Origin: Eumeta japonica
Taxonomy: Eukaryota > Arthropoda > Insecta > Lepidoptera > Psychidae
DNA: 64,000 nt
Reading direction: 5' to 3'
Assembly: GCA_005406025.1 (NCBI GenBank)
Contig: BGZK01000906.1
Span: forward strand, 124,001-188,000
This document shows, piece by piece, positions 12,415 through 24,447 of the stretch. Under the pieces are notes generated by a model that saw nothing but the letters and a program-made list of their open reading frames with translations, did not search any database and was not told where the DNA came from. Each line of letters opens with the position of its first letter. Positions within the stretch are counted from its first letter, which is position 1. The translations under genes were made by a program, and so were the position numbers.

Positions 12415-12645
12415 ACGCACACTTTCGATGTACAGATGTTTTTGGGAAGTGTAATTTTAATATTTCTGTACGATTAAACCGCCGTAACACACTTATTCCT
12501 ACTCTAGCCATTACATCTCTTTCAAACTACACCGCTCTCTGACATCACTGTTCTTACATCTATCTGTCTTTCAAAGACGCTCTACACATACTACGCAGTG
12601 GTCGTATTCCCATTGCATTGATTATATTTCCATGTTTCATCTCCT
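12415..12645 (-). pseudogene. RTE-like non-LTR fragment, N-side part (split by insertion)
   Basis: On the minus strand this matches the distal part of the 42905-43330 copy. It shares a 'tctacatctatct'-type block, an 'accgctctctgacatc' block and a 'ctacgcagtggtcg' block, and ends in 'gtgtgcgtggtagacggg' on the minus strand. The continuation of that sequence in the other copy is found at 10525-10325. It is a decayed C-terminal region of an endonuclease-RT, not functional. Confidence 0.55.
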
Positions 12646-13946
12646 ACATCCAACTTTCACTATTGTACCTAAGCAGAGTGGCTGGAGCTCCATTATGAAA
12701 ATTTTAAATTTGTCATATCGCGTACATTTTACATTTTGAAAACTGTACACGAACTTTAAAAAATTTATAATAATTATTTTACAATAATCGAAATATACTT
12801 ATATATTTTTTTCGTCTTTCTGCATTGAACAGTCTATACCTGTGTCACAAAGAGAGGAGATCCATATGTCTCGTTATTGTTGCTGACGCTTTTTTTTACT
12901 GATACTCAAATGTGCCCTCGCATAAGTCCATTTACTCGGAAAAACGCACCGAGAAGAAGTGAAACATCTACAGGTTTATACATTCTGTTTTTATGCATTA
13001 TATTTTTTGTTCAAAATAAGTAGAAAAGAAGAGGTAATAGCAAAATAAAACTTTTATTAGTTCAAAATAATTTTATTTATGTCTGCTTAAAAATTAATAC
13101 TAATCTAAAAATGAAATAAATCAAAAAATTTTTCACTGGTGCAAAAATGTTATAGCATCACTTTTAAAAATATCACTCTCTCTATTCCTATACATGCACT
13201 TTACGCTAAACAAATCATTGTATAAAATCGCCTTGGAACTTCACGACAAGTCTATAACGAAAATACTGGGGGCATAGAACTGGCTAATTATTATGATTTT
13301 GATGTGAAACATCTAATGGTGCGTTTGATGGGAGGAAAAATATTCTGATGGCACGTCGCGACGTACCATTCGGGCATCTTCGGGTTTCGTCGGTTCCTTC
13401 CAACTCGGCGTTCCCACGTTTATTTTGAACGCTTCCGTCTACTATACTAAACAGTCGTTATTTTACATCTGTGTTTGTGTATGATTGTGGTTTTTTTTAT
13501 ACTAAGTAATACTTACCACATTATCTATAAATGTTGGTCCGTTTCAGTGAATTTGTTTTGAAACTATGAAAGTGTCTATTAATTACAGATGTAATTGGCA
13601 GTGACCGTAAAAGTGATAGTGATTTTATAAAAGGTTCAGAAATAAATTCAACACGGTATTTGTTCTATTTTTTTTTAAGTGTTTTATTGTAAGAAAATAA
13701 ACTAATTTTTTTTTTCTTATCTTAAAATTTCTCAAATGTCGCATCGCATCATTCTCTTCTATGTATATTTTAATATTAACATTATTTTTATAATAACATA
13801 CATTGAGTTCAGTATATAAATATATTACTTGAAAAGAAATTCTGTTAAGTATTCTTCAACGTTGTATTCGAGTATAAATTTTCTGAATTCTTACATGATA
13901 CTAAACTTTCGTAGCTAAAAGGTGCCAACCGGACCCTATTACTAAG
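12646..13946. other. AT-rich spacer
   Basis: No gene is recognised. The stretch is rich in poly-T and poly-A runs. A GC-elevated patch at about 13330-13440 is the only compositional feature. Confidence 0.45.
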
Positions 13947-16290
13947 TCTCAAATCAAATTAAATCAAATTAAAAATACCTTTATTGCGAAGGTAATAGAA
14001 TTACACTTGAATATGTCATTATGGTATTCTTTTGGTATTAATATTAACACCAATGCCGATTCATTTTTTCGGTTTTGCTCAAAGATACATGATAGTCAAT
14101 AAAACTAGCACAGCATTTGAAAATTACATGGGTTCACGTGTTTCAATATCTGTCTGTTTAGCCTAATAGTCGGACCAGTTCAGTCCTATGGGTTTTTTCG
14201 TTAATATATTCATATAGGGGATAATATCTTTTACCATATAATTTTTTTTAAAGAACGTTTTAAATTCATGAAATGACGAATTTTGAATTTCAACTGAGGC
14301 CTTATTATAAAAATGCACACATTGCTATTTAATTGATTTGCTGACTTTGTCGAGTCTGATCTTATGACCAGCAAGGTCTCTTATGTCTAATGTTAATATT
14401 ATAAATGTCGCTCATTCTTTGGGACGATTTTATATTTCTTTTGAAATATACCAAGTATTCGCATATGTATAGAAATGACACAGTTATAATATTAATTTCT
14501 TTAAATTTTTCTTCGAGAGATGCCATTGGTTTTAAGTAATCTAGTTAAAAAGCCCGCTTCTGCAGCACATAAATTGTGTTAATATCGGCTACATGACTCA
14601 TGGTAAAATTCTATAAGTCATAAAACTATGAAAGGAACTAAAATAAACTAATCTCGTGGTGCTTTCATTTGTAAGCCACCGAATTCTTTTGTCTGCTTAT
14701 GCTGCAGAACTAAGCTTCTTCACCAGTTTTGTTATATGGAAATTCCACTGTAACTTATATCTAAAGTCAGACCAAGAAATAGGGTCTTGTCCACAATAAC
14801 CAGTATCTCGTCCATGACTACTACATTTGTGTCGACCAATTTAATTTTAGATAGGTAATTTTTTTTTGGTTTCTTCTCATTGAGCAAAAGATTGTTAATC
14901 GTAAACCGCTCGACTACTTTTGAAATATTATTCTTTACTTCGTTAAGGTTTGGTTGTTGTCTATTAACCTTAAAAAAGCAAAGAAGTATCATCAGCAAAT
15001 AGTACAATCCCATGCTCGTCCTTCACAAGGTGTGGTAGATTATTAATATAAAGTAGAAATAGAAAAGGTCCAAGAACTGAACCCTGTGACATACCCATAC
15101 TGATTGCAGACCCCGAAAACCTCTCACCATTAATATCATCGTTCTGAACTACGCCACTCAAATATAACTTCACAAGTCCAAGAGTCCCCTAACGCCATAG
15201 TGACGTATTTTACTGATCAATGTATCATGATGAACGCAATGAAATGCTTGGATTGAGCTCGATACCGGCTTCGGTTGTCGAGCAACCCTTTGTAAGTTCA
15301 AATTGTTTGACCTTCATCAAATTATTGTTATAAAAATACCGTGATAGTTGATTTACGATAAGTTTTTCAAAAATTCTACAAGTGTCGATAGTATTGATAT
15401 TGGATTAAAGTTCGAAAGGATGGATATACTACCGGATTTATACATGGGAATTATTTTACTTTACTTCATTAGATCTGGAAACTGTACTTTTATTTTATTA
15501 AAGCGAAATATTAATTTTGAGGCTGCGCATACACGCTTAAATACTTTGGAATAATTTCTTACATAATTTATAAACATGTCCGAATTGTTATACAATCTTT
15601 CCTCGTAAAGTTCGTATAATCTACGCCTGCTAGTATGAATGCCTACCGTCTCCCAATCGCTAAGTGAGAAGGCATTTATAACATTAATATTCTTTGATCT
15701 AAAGACTTTATTACATTCACACCTGGACACAGTCAACAATGAACCATACATTTAATTAGGGTCGTTATAATATTTCAGATTAAACGACTTTTTTAGTACA
15801 TTATTACTAAACTGCTCACGACGACGAGTACCAGTCACAGGTACGATTTTCATTTTAAGTTTTGTATTTTTTTCATCAGTGAATTCAAATATAGCTAGCT
15901 GTCCACAATGGTCAGATGATAATTGATCATTGACCACCTTATACTGTGGTTAATATTTGTAAACACGTTATAAAGGCAAGTTGAGGAAGCACCTGTGATC
16001 CTAGTCGGCTCCAGATATAAATTTTCTAAATTATAACATTTGGATTTAATTCTAACACATTTAATTCTAGTACATAGATAACAATTTTCCAATAGATTTA
16101 TATTAAAGTCTCCGCATAAATTAATATATTTACTATTATTACTTATTTTGTACAAAATATCCGTAATTTTCTCGAAAATATTATATGATGAATTTGGGAT
16201 TTGTATACGCTTAATACAATAAGCCGCTCAAGTTATATACAGGCCATTTTAATGGTTCGCTCAACAAATAGGCTCGGCTGTCCATCAACC
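13947..16290 (-). pseudogene. Non-LTR retrotransposon, endonuclease to 3' tail (family 1, copy C)
   Basis: This is the fullest copy of the window's main retroelement, read on the minus strand. Endonuclease domain: VERTIKMACI near 16265, then CGDFNINLLE and YLEPTRITGASSTCL (16155-15960). Linker: KVFKRVCAASKLIFRFNKI near 15540, and FPDLMK. RT: 'SNFNPISILSTL' near 15400, 'MSQGSVLGPFLFLLYINNLP' near 15100, intact catalytic FADDTSLLF near 15000, and KTLFLGLTLD near 14780. The C-terminal region runs to about 14130. A 3' UTR then ends in the tail 'aatttgatttaatttgattt' (13947-13980). At least six frameshifts or stops make it inactive, although the FADD aspartates survive. The 5' part before the middle of the endonuclease is missing. 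Confidence 0.82.
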
Positions 16291-16929
16291 TGTTTGTCTG
16301 TTTGCGTGTCTGTCTGTTAGGTGGCTGTGTCTTATCATAGGTAGACAAAGTTATCATAGGTAGACAATTGAAATTTTCACAGAATGTGTATTTCTATTGC
16401 CGCTGTAACAAAATAATAACAATAACATTAAATTAAAAATTAAAAGAGGTCACCATAAAAAATATGCGATTTGGGCGTTTTTTTGTTAAATATTAATTTT
16501 TGTTCTAGTTTTTAATTAATCATTTTTCAAAAGTGTTCCATATTATACTGTGGCAAAGAACCATTCGCGTACAAGTCCTATTCGCACTTGACTGTTTTTT
16601 ATAATGTTGGGGACGTACAAGCATTCATGTATCCCTAGATTAATAATTAGAGTCCATGCCATTAAGTTAGAACAAAAATAATTGTTGGTCACTTATATGT
16701 TCACCCTCGCCGTTTTATAGGTATACCAGTAGCTGCGTTTACTGTGAATTACTAAATTAATAATTGAAGTTGGTTACCAGTTCGCACCTTCAGTTTGATA
16801 ACTATAACATATTGAACACGTTTTAATCTCTTCCTGGGTATTCGCCTGGGCAGTCGTATCTCTTAACCTTTTCTCGTGCGCGGCGTCAACGGTGACGATC
16901 CATTAATCAGACGTGGACCCGTGTTAGAA
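16291..16929. other. Spacer with a TCTG microsatellite-like start
   Basis: It begins with a 'ctgtttgtctgtttgcgtgtctgtctgtt' type run (16289-16318) directly beside the retroelement break, then AT-rich DNA. No gene is seen. Confidence 0.5.
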
Positions 16930-17345
16930 TAGGTCCAGAGCCTCTTGTTTATTTACGCGGCGGGGGCGAGAGCTGTCGGTTGTCGGGAGCAGCCGCAGCC
17001 GCCATGCCGGATCGACGTGAGAGATACGCGCGCCCGCACGTGAGCTTTGACGGGCGCCAGACCGCTAATAACCCTTCGGCGCTTTATCGCCTGTTCGCTG
17101 TTCGGTCTAAAGCGGGCCGAACAATGCGTCGCCGTCGGCCCGTTCGGCCGCTAGACGTGACAGCGGCGGGCGGGCCGGTGGCGGGGTCAATCTGTTTACG
17201 CCGCTCGAAGGGTTGATCGGGCGTATCGGGGACGACACTCGGTAAACTAGGAAAGATATCGGAGCGACGAAAGAGCCCGTGTTTCATCGAATTAGATACG
17301 AAGTCGGTCGAGCGCTACTCGGGGTCGCGCGAATGATGTTCAGTG
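16930..17345. other. GC- and CpG-rich island, possible promoter or regulatory block
   Basis: About 400 bases are strikingly GC-rich against the AT-rich surroundings, with many CpGs. An ATG in a GCCGCCATG context at about 17003 opens a 71-codon frame (to 17216) rich in Arg and Pro; the antisense strand is also open, as expected from composition alone, so I do not call it a gene. A TTCAGTG initiator-like sequence lies at 17339-17345. The block could be a promoter with a short upstream ORF, a first exon, a conserved regulatory element, or the remnant of a GC-rich repeat. No splice donor clearly decides. Confidence 0.35.
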
Positions 17346-17551
17346 TTGAAGTTTGCGTGTTTCTAAAAAAAAATATGTGCGACAATATATCTTGCATGCC
17401 AGCAATACGTGCGAACGTTAAATTTGGTTATTTGCTGTAAATATTCTGTACTAAAACAGTAACTATAAAATCCGGTGAAATGCAAATAGGGCTAGTTCAT
17501 CCTGCACTGCAACTAGGTGAAAAGGCATACATTTTTTATTCGTAATAGTCT

Positions 17552-18132
17552 AAGATCCGAACTTAAATCGACCTTCACCGAGCTGATAATAGAATGAAAC
17601 ATATTTTATAACAAATTTCGTATATTAGAAAATATATTAAAAATGGGTTTACTAAAAAATCCTGGACAGACTATTTTTAATTATTTTTTAAAAAATATTT
17701 TTTTATTAAATGTTGTAACATCAAGGTAATAAGAAAATTTTTATCCTTACTTAAAGTATAAAACGTATAGAATGTGCAGCCGTTGGGTTGTCTATTATTC
17801 ACCTGGACAAACTACTCGGTTGTCAGGTAGAAACAGGTATGTCAATGCCAGTTATCTTCACTTGATTGGATAATAGATTTTTTTTTATTATTAAAATTAT
17901 AAAAAAAGTTATATCAATATAAGCGCTGTATTATTGCGAACGCGTTGATATAGGGTTGTCTGCAAAAAATCCGGTCCGGTTTAAAATATTTTTTTAAAAA
18001 TAATTAAAAATAGTCTGTCCAGGATTTTTTTAGCAAATCCATTTTTAATATATTTTCTAATATACGAAATTTGTTATAAAATATGTTTCATTCTATTATC
18101 AGCTCGGTGAATCGACCTAAATTCGGATCTTC
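17552..18132. mobile_element. Hairpin MITE with ~150-bp inverted arms
   Basis: The left arm (17552-17703) and right arm (17983-18132) are reverse complements with only a few differences. Both contain 'gagctgataatagaatg', 'ttataacaaatttcgtat' and 'tcctggacagactatt'. The unpaired centre is about 280 bases with no ORF. Long arms and no coding capacity fit a foldback-type MITE. No clear target-site duplication could be set by eye. Confidence 0.75.
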
Positions 18133-18574
18133 TACTATGAATGCGTAACACAAGTATATTGTGTGGTTGCATAGATCTGCCGATTTGCGGATCCGCGTTT
18201 CAATTAGTCGATTTTTAATTTAAGTAGTTTGGATCCGAAAATATCAATACTATTCTAATAATTTCCTAATATGACCGATAATGTTTCAACTGCTCTTTCT
18301 AGAAATAATATAATAGTACCAATACATATTGTATTATGAAAACAGCCCTGACAAATTAAATTTAAAGTGTAGTATGTCAAATTCGTTTTAATTACCTTCC
18401 AAATCAGAGTTACTTTTTGTTTCAATTTTTTTTATTGTAACTTCAGCAATAGATGAATCAGTGTTCTAACTAATTGAGAAGTTTAAAATCGTGTCTTAAA
18501 TACATTTCAGTAAGACACAACAGCTTACTAACTAATATATAGAATGAATATCATGCCCGGCGTGCTTGTAGTGT
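18133..18574. other. AT-rich spacer between two MITEs
   Basis: No gene, repeat or strong motif is seen apart from long T/A runs. Confidence 0.45.
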
Positions 18575-18815
18575 TTCAGTGGCTGAAAATTACCCTGTAA
18601 AATGACCCGTCAGGAATTACGTTTAAAAGTTTAAACGTAATTCACGGCTTTTCACCCCAGTACTTTAAATGTGCACGGCGTTAATGGGTTATGTATTTGT
18701 ATAAGTATAGAAAAGGAATTAAACAAATGTCATAGAGTAATAAACTGGTTTAAGTTTAGGGTTCGAAATGTAATTCACGGTGGGTCATTTCAGAGGGTAA
18801 TTTTTGCCCGTAATC
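18575..18815. mobile_element. MITE with ~40-bp terminal inverted repeats
   Basis: The left end (18581-18620) has 'aaaattaccctgtaaaatg' and 'acccgtcaggaattac'. The right end, reverse-complemented, has 'aaaaattaccctctgaaatg' and 'acccaccgtgaattac'. A perfect 14-base-arm palindrome (GAATTACGTTTAAA, spacer AG) occupies 18614-18643, inside the left end, so the 'cgtaattcacgg' motif appears twice in the same orientation (about 18634 and 18768). The element is about 240 bp and non-coding. Confidence 0.65.
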
Positions 18816-20674
18816 TATTGCTTTCGAGCGTGAAGTTATTGTTTTACTGTCGACCATGAGCGAATTTATTTTATTAGTCAATACATAAATTAAAATTGCC
18901 CACTTCACGCCTAGGCTTGCACGTTAAGCCGCAGGTTCGGGCTTTGTCAACGCATCGGCGACAGCGGTCGTTACGGTCCAGCGTGAGGAGTATAATGTGC
19001 AAGCGCCTCAATCTAATATGATATAAATGATGGTACCAGTTTATGCCTCAACAAGATGCTTCATCAAAATTTGACACAACCGTGATTGTAGTCGCTTTCA
19101 ACCACGGAAGGAAGTGAAAGTATGAAATGATGGTGAATACAAAATGTTGAATAATGCAATATAAAGCATTTATTGACGCATGACATAATTTGCTCCACGC
19201 GTTGATTCATTATTGCCTGGCAAAGTGCAGTAATTAAGTTTCTAATCAATGCCTACCGCTGGGTGGCGCTGTTATCGACGAGCGCGCAATCAGAACGAAA
19301 TTGACAGTCGGCAGCTATGTTTTAGTCACAAACAAATATGCATCGACATTTGACATCGTCAATATTTTTTTAATAGCAAGTCTTTCAACAATTTGCTAAC
19401 ATTGAACTGGAGGAGAAAGGCACTTTTTATGTATTAAGGTCTAATGTGAGGTCGTAACAAAAATTATAGGTCGGGTTCGAAGTTGCACCGGGGACGGCAT
19501 TGTTTCATTTTTTTTAAACTTATGGCAAACGTAATTCCTTTATTTGAATCTATTAAATAAATTAATACCTTATATATATTACATTCAATCTTTTTAATTT
19601 TCATTTCGAACTATTGGGACCGTCATATTTAAAAAAACGTAGTCGCTCAACAGCTTTTCATTTGACAAAAAACATTAGAGTCTTAGAATAATGTTTTAGG
19701 AAAAAAAACAACAAAATCCGATGGTTTTAGCGAAATAATTCCTGGGATTGAAAATGAAAACAGAACAATTTCAATCGCGTTCAATAACTAGTAAATTTCT
19801 CTGAACAAAACAGGACCTTATAAAGAGACATAACCTTATGTCTTAAATGAAGTAACTCTGTCTACTTTGTCTATGATTTCAGTTCGTGACGTAAATATTA
19901 ATTGAAAAGCACGCTCAAAGGCGCAGTGGATCCATTGTCTAAATGCAATTTGATTAATGGATCTCTACCAGATTGTCAAGGATTTTTCGACGTGAAATAC
20001 TTTGTGGTCAAGGCTCCCATACCAACCAGAGTTAGCGATGTAGCTCATTTGTTGTAGCCAAATATTAGTGTATATTACGTAACTTAAGAATTATGGCGAA
20101 AAATGAGGAGTATATTCAATGAATAGCTGTTTGCTATTCCTGTCAATCAATAAACGCAGTCATGTGCCTGCGTAATTTACCGGGGAGGAGGGGTCAGATA
20201 AATGCCTCAAAATTCACTGTGAGCAACAAAAGAATGAGTCATAATTTCGCAACTGTGATGATTAGATTAGTTATGCCCACTTCAATTTATAAAAAGACGA
20301 CAAAAAATTTTCACTTTTAATGCCGGTTCAAACGAACCCGATTTCGAAATTCTAGAATTACCACGACCGAAATATGGGGGGAGTGTTCCATGACGTAAGT
20401 GGATGAGGGTTGGAAATCGACAAGGTAAAAACGCAGTGAGAGGAAAAGAGGATTACAACCCTAGGGGATGTATGGTCACCTACATGGTGACAAGGTGACA
20501 GGGTGACAACTTAAAAAATAGGAAATATAAAATAAGAGAAGGATGTAATGCCGGAGTGGGAGGATGAGGGGGTGCAAGGACACAGAAAATACATTTAGAA
20601 ATAAACAGGGACCAAAATAAAAACCTATCCTTCTAAGAGGATAAGTCACGTAATTGGTGATCTAGGGAATATAT
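18816..20674. other. Spacer; purine-rich strand near the mariner
   Basis: No gene is recognised. A GC-elevated patch is at about 18895-18990. From about 20340 to 20600 the plus strand is purine-rich, with several direct 'ggtgaca' repeats (20475-20510). That part is unusual but has no coding signal. Confidence 0.4.
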
Positions 20675-22090
20675 AAGGTCGGGGAAAAAGTTTATCCGTA
20701 TTTTTTATACAAATTCAAGATAATTTTTCATCATATTTTATTCAAATTTAATTATATATACATGTATAGTTTTTATATTAATTAATACCTTCAAATAAAA
20801 AAAGATAAGGAGATTTTGTTCTCTATTGTAAAAAGTTATCGGGGAAAAAGTATATTTGTATTTTGCAAGTAAAAAATTGCAGTAAAATATCTTTGGCTGT
20901 GCTGTTTGTATCTGGCTAATTTTGATACCATTAAATAGACGACATTAAAAAAAAAATTAAATTAAAAACAATTTCCCGCCGTTTTCTATTCTTCTTTTTT
21001 CCACCAAAATTAATTAATGTATCATAGAAATTCTGTCATACAAATATTCTATCACAGAAAAGAAGAAAAAAAAACATTTTGGAGCTTTATTACAAAAACG
21101 TAAAGACACGACATAAGCCGCGAAAAAAGTTGTGACGTTTATGGACTTAATGCAGTGTTGGTAAGAGTAGCACAAAACTGGTTCAAGCGTTTTTAGTCCG
21201 GTAATTTTGATGTCAAATATGAATCTCGCTCTGGTTGACCTGTTATGGATAATTTCGCAAGCATTTTGGAAAAAGTAGAGCAAGATCAGCAATATTAGTT
21301 CTTGCGTCACAACAGAAGTGCTAGAAATTGACCACAAAAGAGTTTTGACCCAATTGAAAAATAGCTGGATATACAAAAAAGTTCTATACTTGGATCCCAC
21401 ACGAGCTCACTGAAAGAAATCTAATGAATCGTGTACTCATTAGCGATTCTCTATTGAAACTTAATGCAATTGAACCGTTTTTTTAAAAGACTGATAACTG
21501 GTGATGAAAAATCGATTACGTACCACAAGGACTTGCGAAAATGACCATGGTTCAAAGGAAAAGAAGCTCCACAGACTTTAGGGAAACCCGAATTAACTCG
21601 CAATATATTGATGCTATGTGTATGGCGGGATTGGAAGAGCATTATTCATTACGAGCTTTTACCGCCGGACAATACTATCAATTCGGATCTCTATTGCCAA
21701 GTTGCCTGCCTGTTGATGAGACTCAAGCAAGAAGATGAGAAAAACCGGTCGGAATCGATCAATAGACCTTATCTATTTACTCAGCAAATATTAAGAGATT
21801 TTATTTGCCAATTGATATTGCATCCACCATATAGCCCTGACCTTGCACCCTCAGATTTTCACTTATATCGTCATTTTCATCTATGTAGGTAATGTTAGGT
21901 TAACATCAAGAGAGGACTGTCAAAGCTGCTTGTCACAGTTTTTTGATCTGTTATCTCAATATTTCTACAGCAATGGGATTATGTCACTACCTACAAAATG
22001 GCAACAAGTTGATCAAAATAGCATATTCATACATACATACATATATCATAATTAAATTTAAATAAAATATGATGAAATCGCCAACCCTAT
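20675..22090 (+). pseudogene. Dead mariner element (transposase remnants and inverted repeats)
   Basis: Transposase pieces, spread over several frames, run from about 21125 to 22055. They include NWFKRF and 'ESRSGRP' (helix-turn-helix region), HELTERNLMNRVLISDSLL, LITGDEKSITYH (first catalytic Asp), HYELLPPDNTINSDLY, HPPYSPDLAPSDFHLY (third Asp), and a C-terminal 'MSLPTKWQQ'. The segment that should carry the second Asp is deleted or scrambled ('NRPYLFTQQ'). Ends: 'tataaggtcggggaaaaag' at 20673-20690, and, reverse-complemented, 'tatatagggttggcga' near 22075-22090. Subterminal inverted sequence 'tttcatcatattttatt' is near 20727-20743 and near 22070 on the other strand. The transposase identity is firm; the exact ends are approximate. 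Confidence 0.8.
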
Positions 22091-24214
22091 ATATGTTTTT
22101 ACAGTAGAATTATCTTCTTAGTGACAATTGTTGCTATTGGGATGAATGTCGACGACGTAAATATTTTTTTAATAATATAATCGTGTTCCAGGAAAATACA
22201 ATCACTCCAGTATTCACTACTAATATTTTATCATATTTACTTAGCAAAAGTTAAAAAATCCATATCATATTGATCCATATAATAGATAAAATTTTCCCCT
22301 ACACGAAGTACAGGGGTACAGTAACACTGTATAAACAAGTATTTACATACGAAAATATAATCTGACGTGTACAAATAGCCAAATAAAAGAAACAACAAAT
22401 TACAAATTTCTTTACACCTCTGCCTAAATGTTTGTTTACAAATATTATGAATGAAATATTTTCATTCATCATATTTGTAAACAAACTTCAATTTCAAAGA
22501 GGAAAATTTAAATGTCAGGCCCACTAGCCTTTATTGGAAGTACTTTTACATAAATATCCATTGCTATGGATATAGTACATGTGCGTACGAACTTTACACA
22601 CATAATACATCGCCCGCTGCGGGACTTCACCGAGTACTCGTACGCACTCCTGGCACAACCCGCTTCCTGTCCGGAAGAGGTCGCTCGGGCCGCAAACGTT
22701 TGCGTTAACTTTCGCAGTAAACACATTACAGTGATAACGCATTAACCCGAAAATAATAGCGCAAAAAGATTGTAATATTACTTTTGTGGACAAAAACGTT
22801 TAAATGATGAAATAATACCGATGTCTACGAAATATATGCCTATGATGGTATAAATTTTCTCCTTTTGAATTGCCGGCTGTCTGTTTCTAGATGAGCTTTT
22901 ATATAGCTTTGAAGTTCCAATTAGCTTATTAAGTAAGTCGACTATTTGAAGATATAGATATGATTTCGAAGTTTCGCACTGGCTTTTATTTGTTAATATA
23001 ATTAATAAAAAATGGTCGTGCTTATTGACACACCTTTATTCAACAAGTAATACAGACAGGAAGTTTTCCATAGATAAGATATGAAGCAAAAATTATATCA
23101 TAGACCAACTTGATGTGTTTACAATTACAAAGCTACTTCTATGTTGCCAGCTAAGACGGCGCTAGTGTTTATATAATACTACAATGAAATAGGATTTCGA
23201 TATCAATAATTACAGTTAACTCATTCAAAACAACAGAGCTCCTCTTCGCCGCGAGGACTAGCCCTATAGTCTATGGAAAAGGAAGCACGTGAATAGCACC
23301 TTACCGTGAACGTAAACGTTTGACGAACCCGTAAATTTCGATATCTGAGAGCCAAATTCGTACGCCTCGCCCGAGCAGGAGAATCTCCGATCCTAAAAGT
23401 AGTAATTATAACGGTTCTCCACCGCCTTCAAGACCCGTATGCTGTCGATAGCAACAAATCGCCCACCATTGCGAGTAAATCGATCGCGATAAATAGTCTG
23501 CGAAAAGGTCAGGTTGGGTTAATTTAAGCTCCTAGATGTCCTCTGAGGTCAGAGGCGTACGAGAAGTACTGGCGTACCATGGCAAAATACCTTAACATCG
23601 TCTTCCTGTCCTTCTTCTTAGCTTTCCATGATCGTCCTCAAGGTACAGTGTTCCTTCTCCTTCAAAACACGTCAAAGCAAGAACTCACCGGAAGAAAGGT
23701 TTTGAATTACCTAAGTCATGTATACATAATGTCGATTTTTTACTTATATAAATAAAGATTTAAAAGGCATAAAAAGTACAAAGGCAATAAAATGAGCAGA
23801 TGCTTCCTTATAAGAAAAAACTTATAGTTCATATATAAAAAATATTTCTTTTGTATGGAACAATAAATTATTTAGTGCATTTGCGAATAACATTTTAAGT
23901 TATTAATATGATTCGTACAACCAGAGTTCAATAAATTTTAAGTATATATATTATATCTCTATGATAAAGTTCATCCTATTTTTTGTATACTTTTAAGTAC
24001 TAGCTATATACCCGCACTTATAAGCAATAAAAAATGTATAAACACTATCTTTCTATCGATGTACAACATATACGCAACTAATATGGAAATTTTTACATTT
24101 TGAGTTATAAATATTTACAAAAGTAGGGCATTAAGCTATTATTAAACTTTTAAACAAACAAGGTAAGAGTCTAAAATTAATTAAAAAGATATAGATTGCT
24201 GTATATTTGTAAAG
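22091..24214. other. Spacer with one hairpin and a GC-elevated patch
   Basis: No gene is seen. A 27-base-arm hairpin is at 22430-22486. GC-elevated sequence runs over about 22610-22700 and 23220-23700 without a convincing ORF; it could be regulatory or an old repeat. 'Tactagctatatacccgc' near 24000 resembles the start of the short element at 26071 but is too brief to call. Confidence 0.4.
22430..22486. repeat. 27-base-arm hairpin
   Basis: Arms 22430-22456 and 22460-22486 are reverse complements with one mismatch and a loop of about 3 bases. There is no coding context. Confidence 0.8.
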
Positions 24215-24419
24215 GAAGGCCATGATCATGGCACTTCATTTAATTTGAATTTTTTACTCATGTCGTTCGATTATTCTATGACAGATAGATATGTGAAGGT
24301 TACGTTTTAAGTTGTTCGTTATTATTAATATGAAATAATAGCTTTAAATGTTGTTTCTTTTCCAGAGAAACTCAGTTAAGTTATTTATTTCAAGAGTAAA
24401 TTATATAAATCACCTTATA
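24215..24419 (+). repeat. Left direct repeat (LTR-like) of the gag element
   Basis: About 200 bases starting 'gaaggccatgatcatggcac' recur at 25377-25573 at roughly 95% identity by eye. The left copy carries about 9 extra bases ('tagatatgtg' region). Both contain 'tttcttttccag', which looks like a 3' splice site. Position on both sides of a gag-like ORF suggests LTRs. I cannot see a primer-binding site after it. Confidence 0.6.
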
Positions 24420-24447
24420 AAACAACATTTTTATAGTTTCGAGGTTA

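Noticed and set aside
17003..17216. 71-codon Arg/Pro-rich ORF in the CpG island with good Kozak-like context
   Set aside because: The opposite strand is open over the same stretch, as GC-rich DNA lacks stops by composition. No homology is recognised.
21014..21400. 128-codon minus-strand ORF
   Set aside because: It is the antisense shadow of the mariner transposase remnant on the plus strand.
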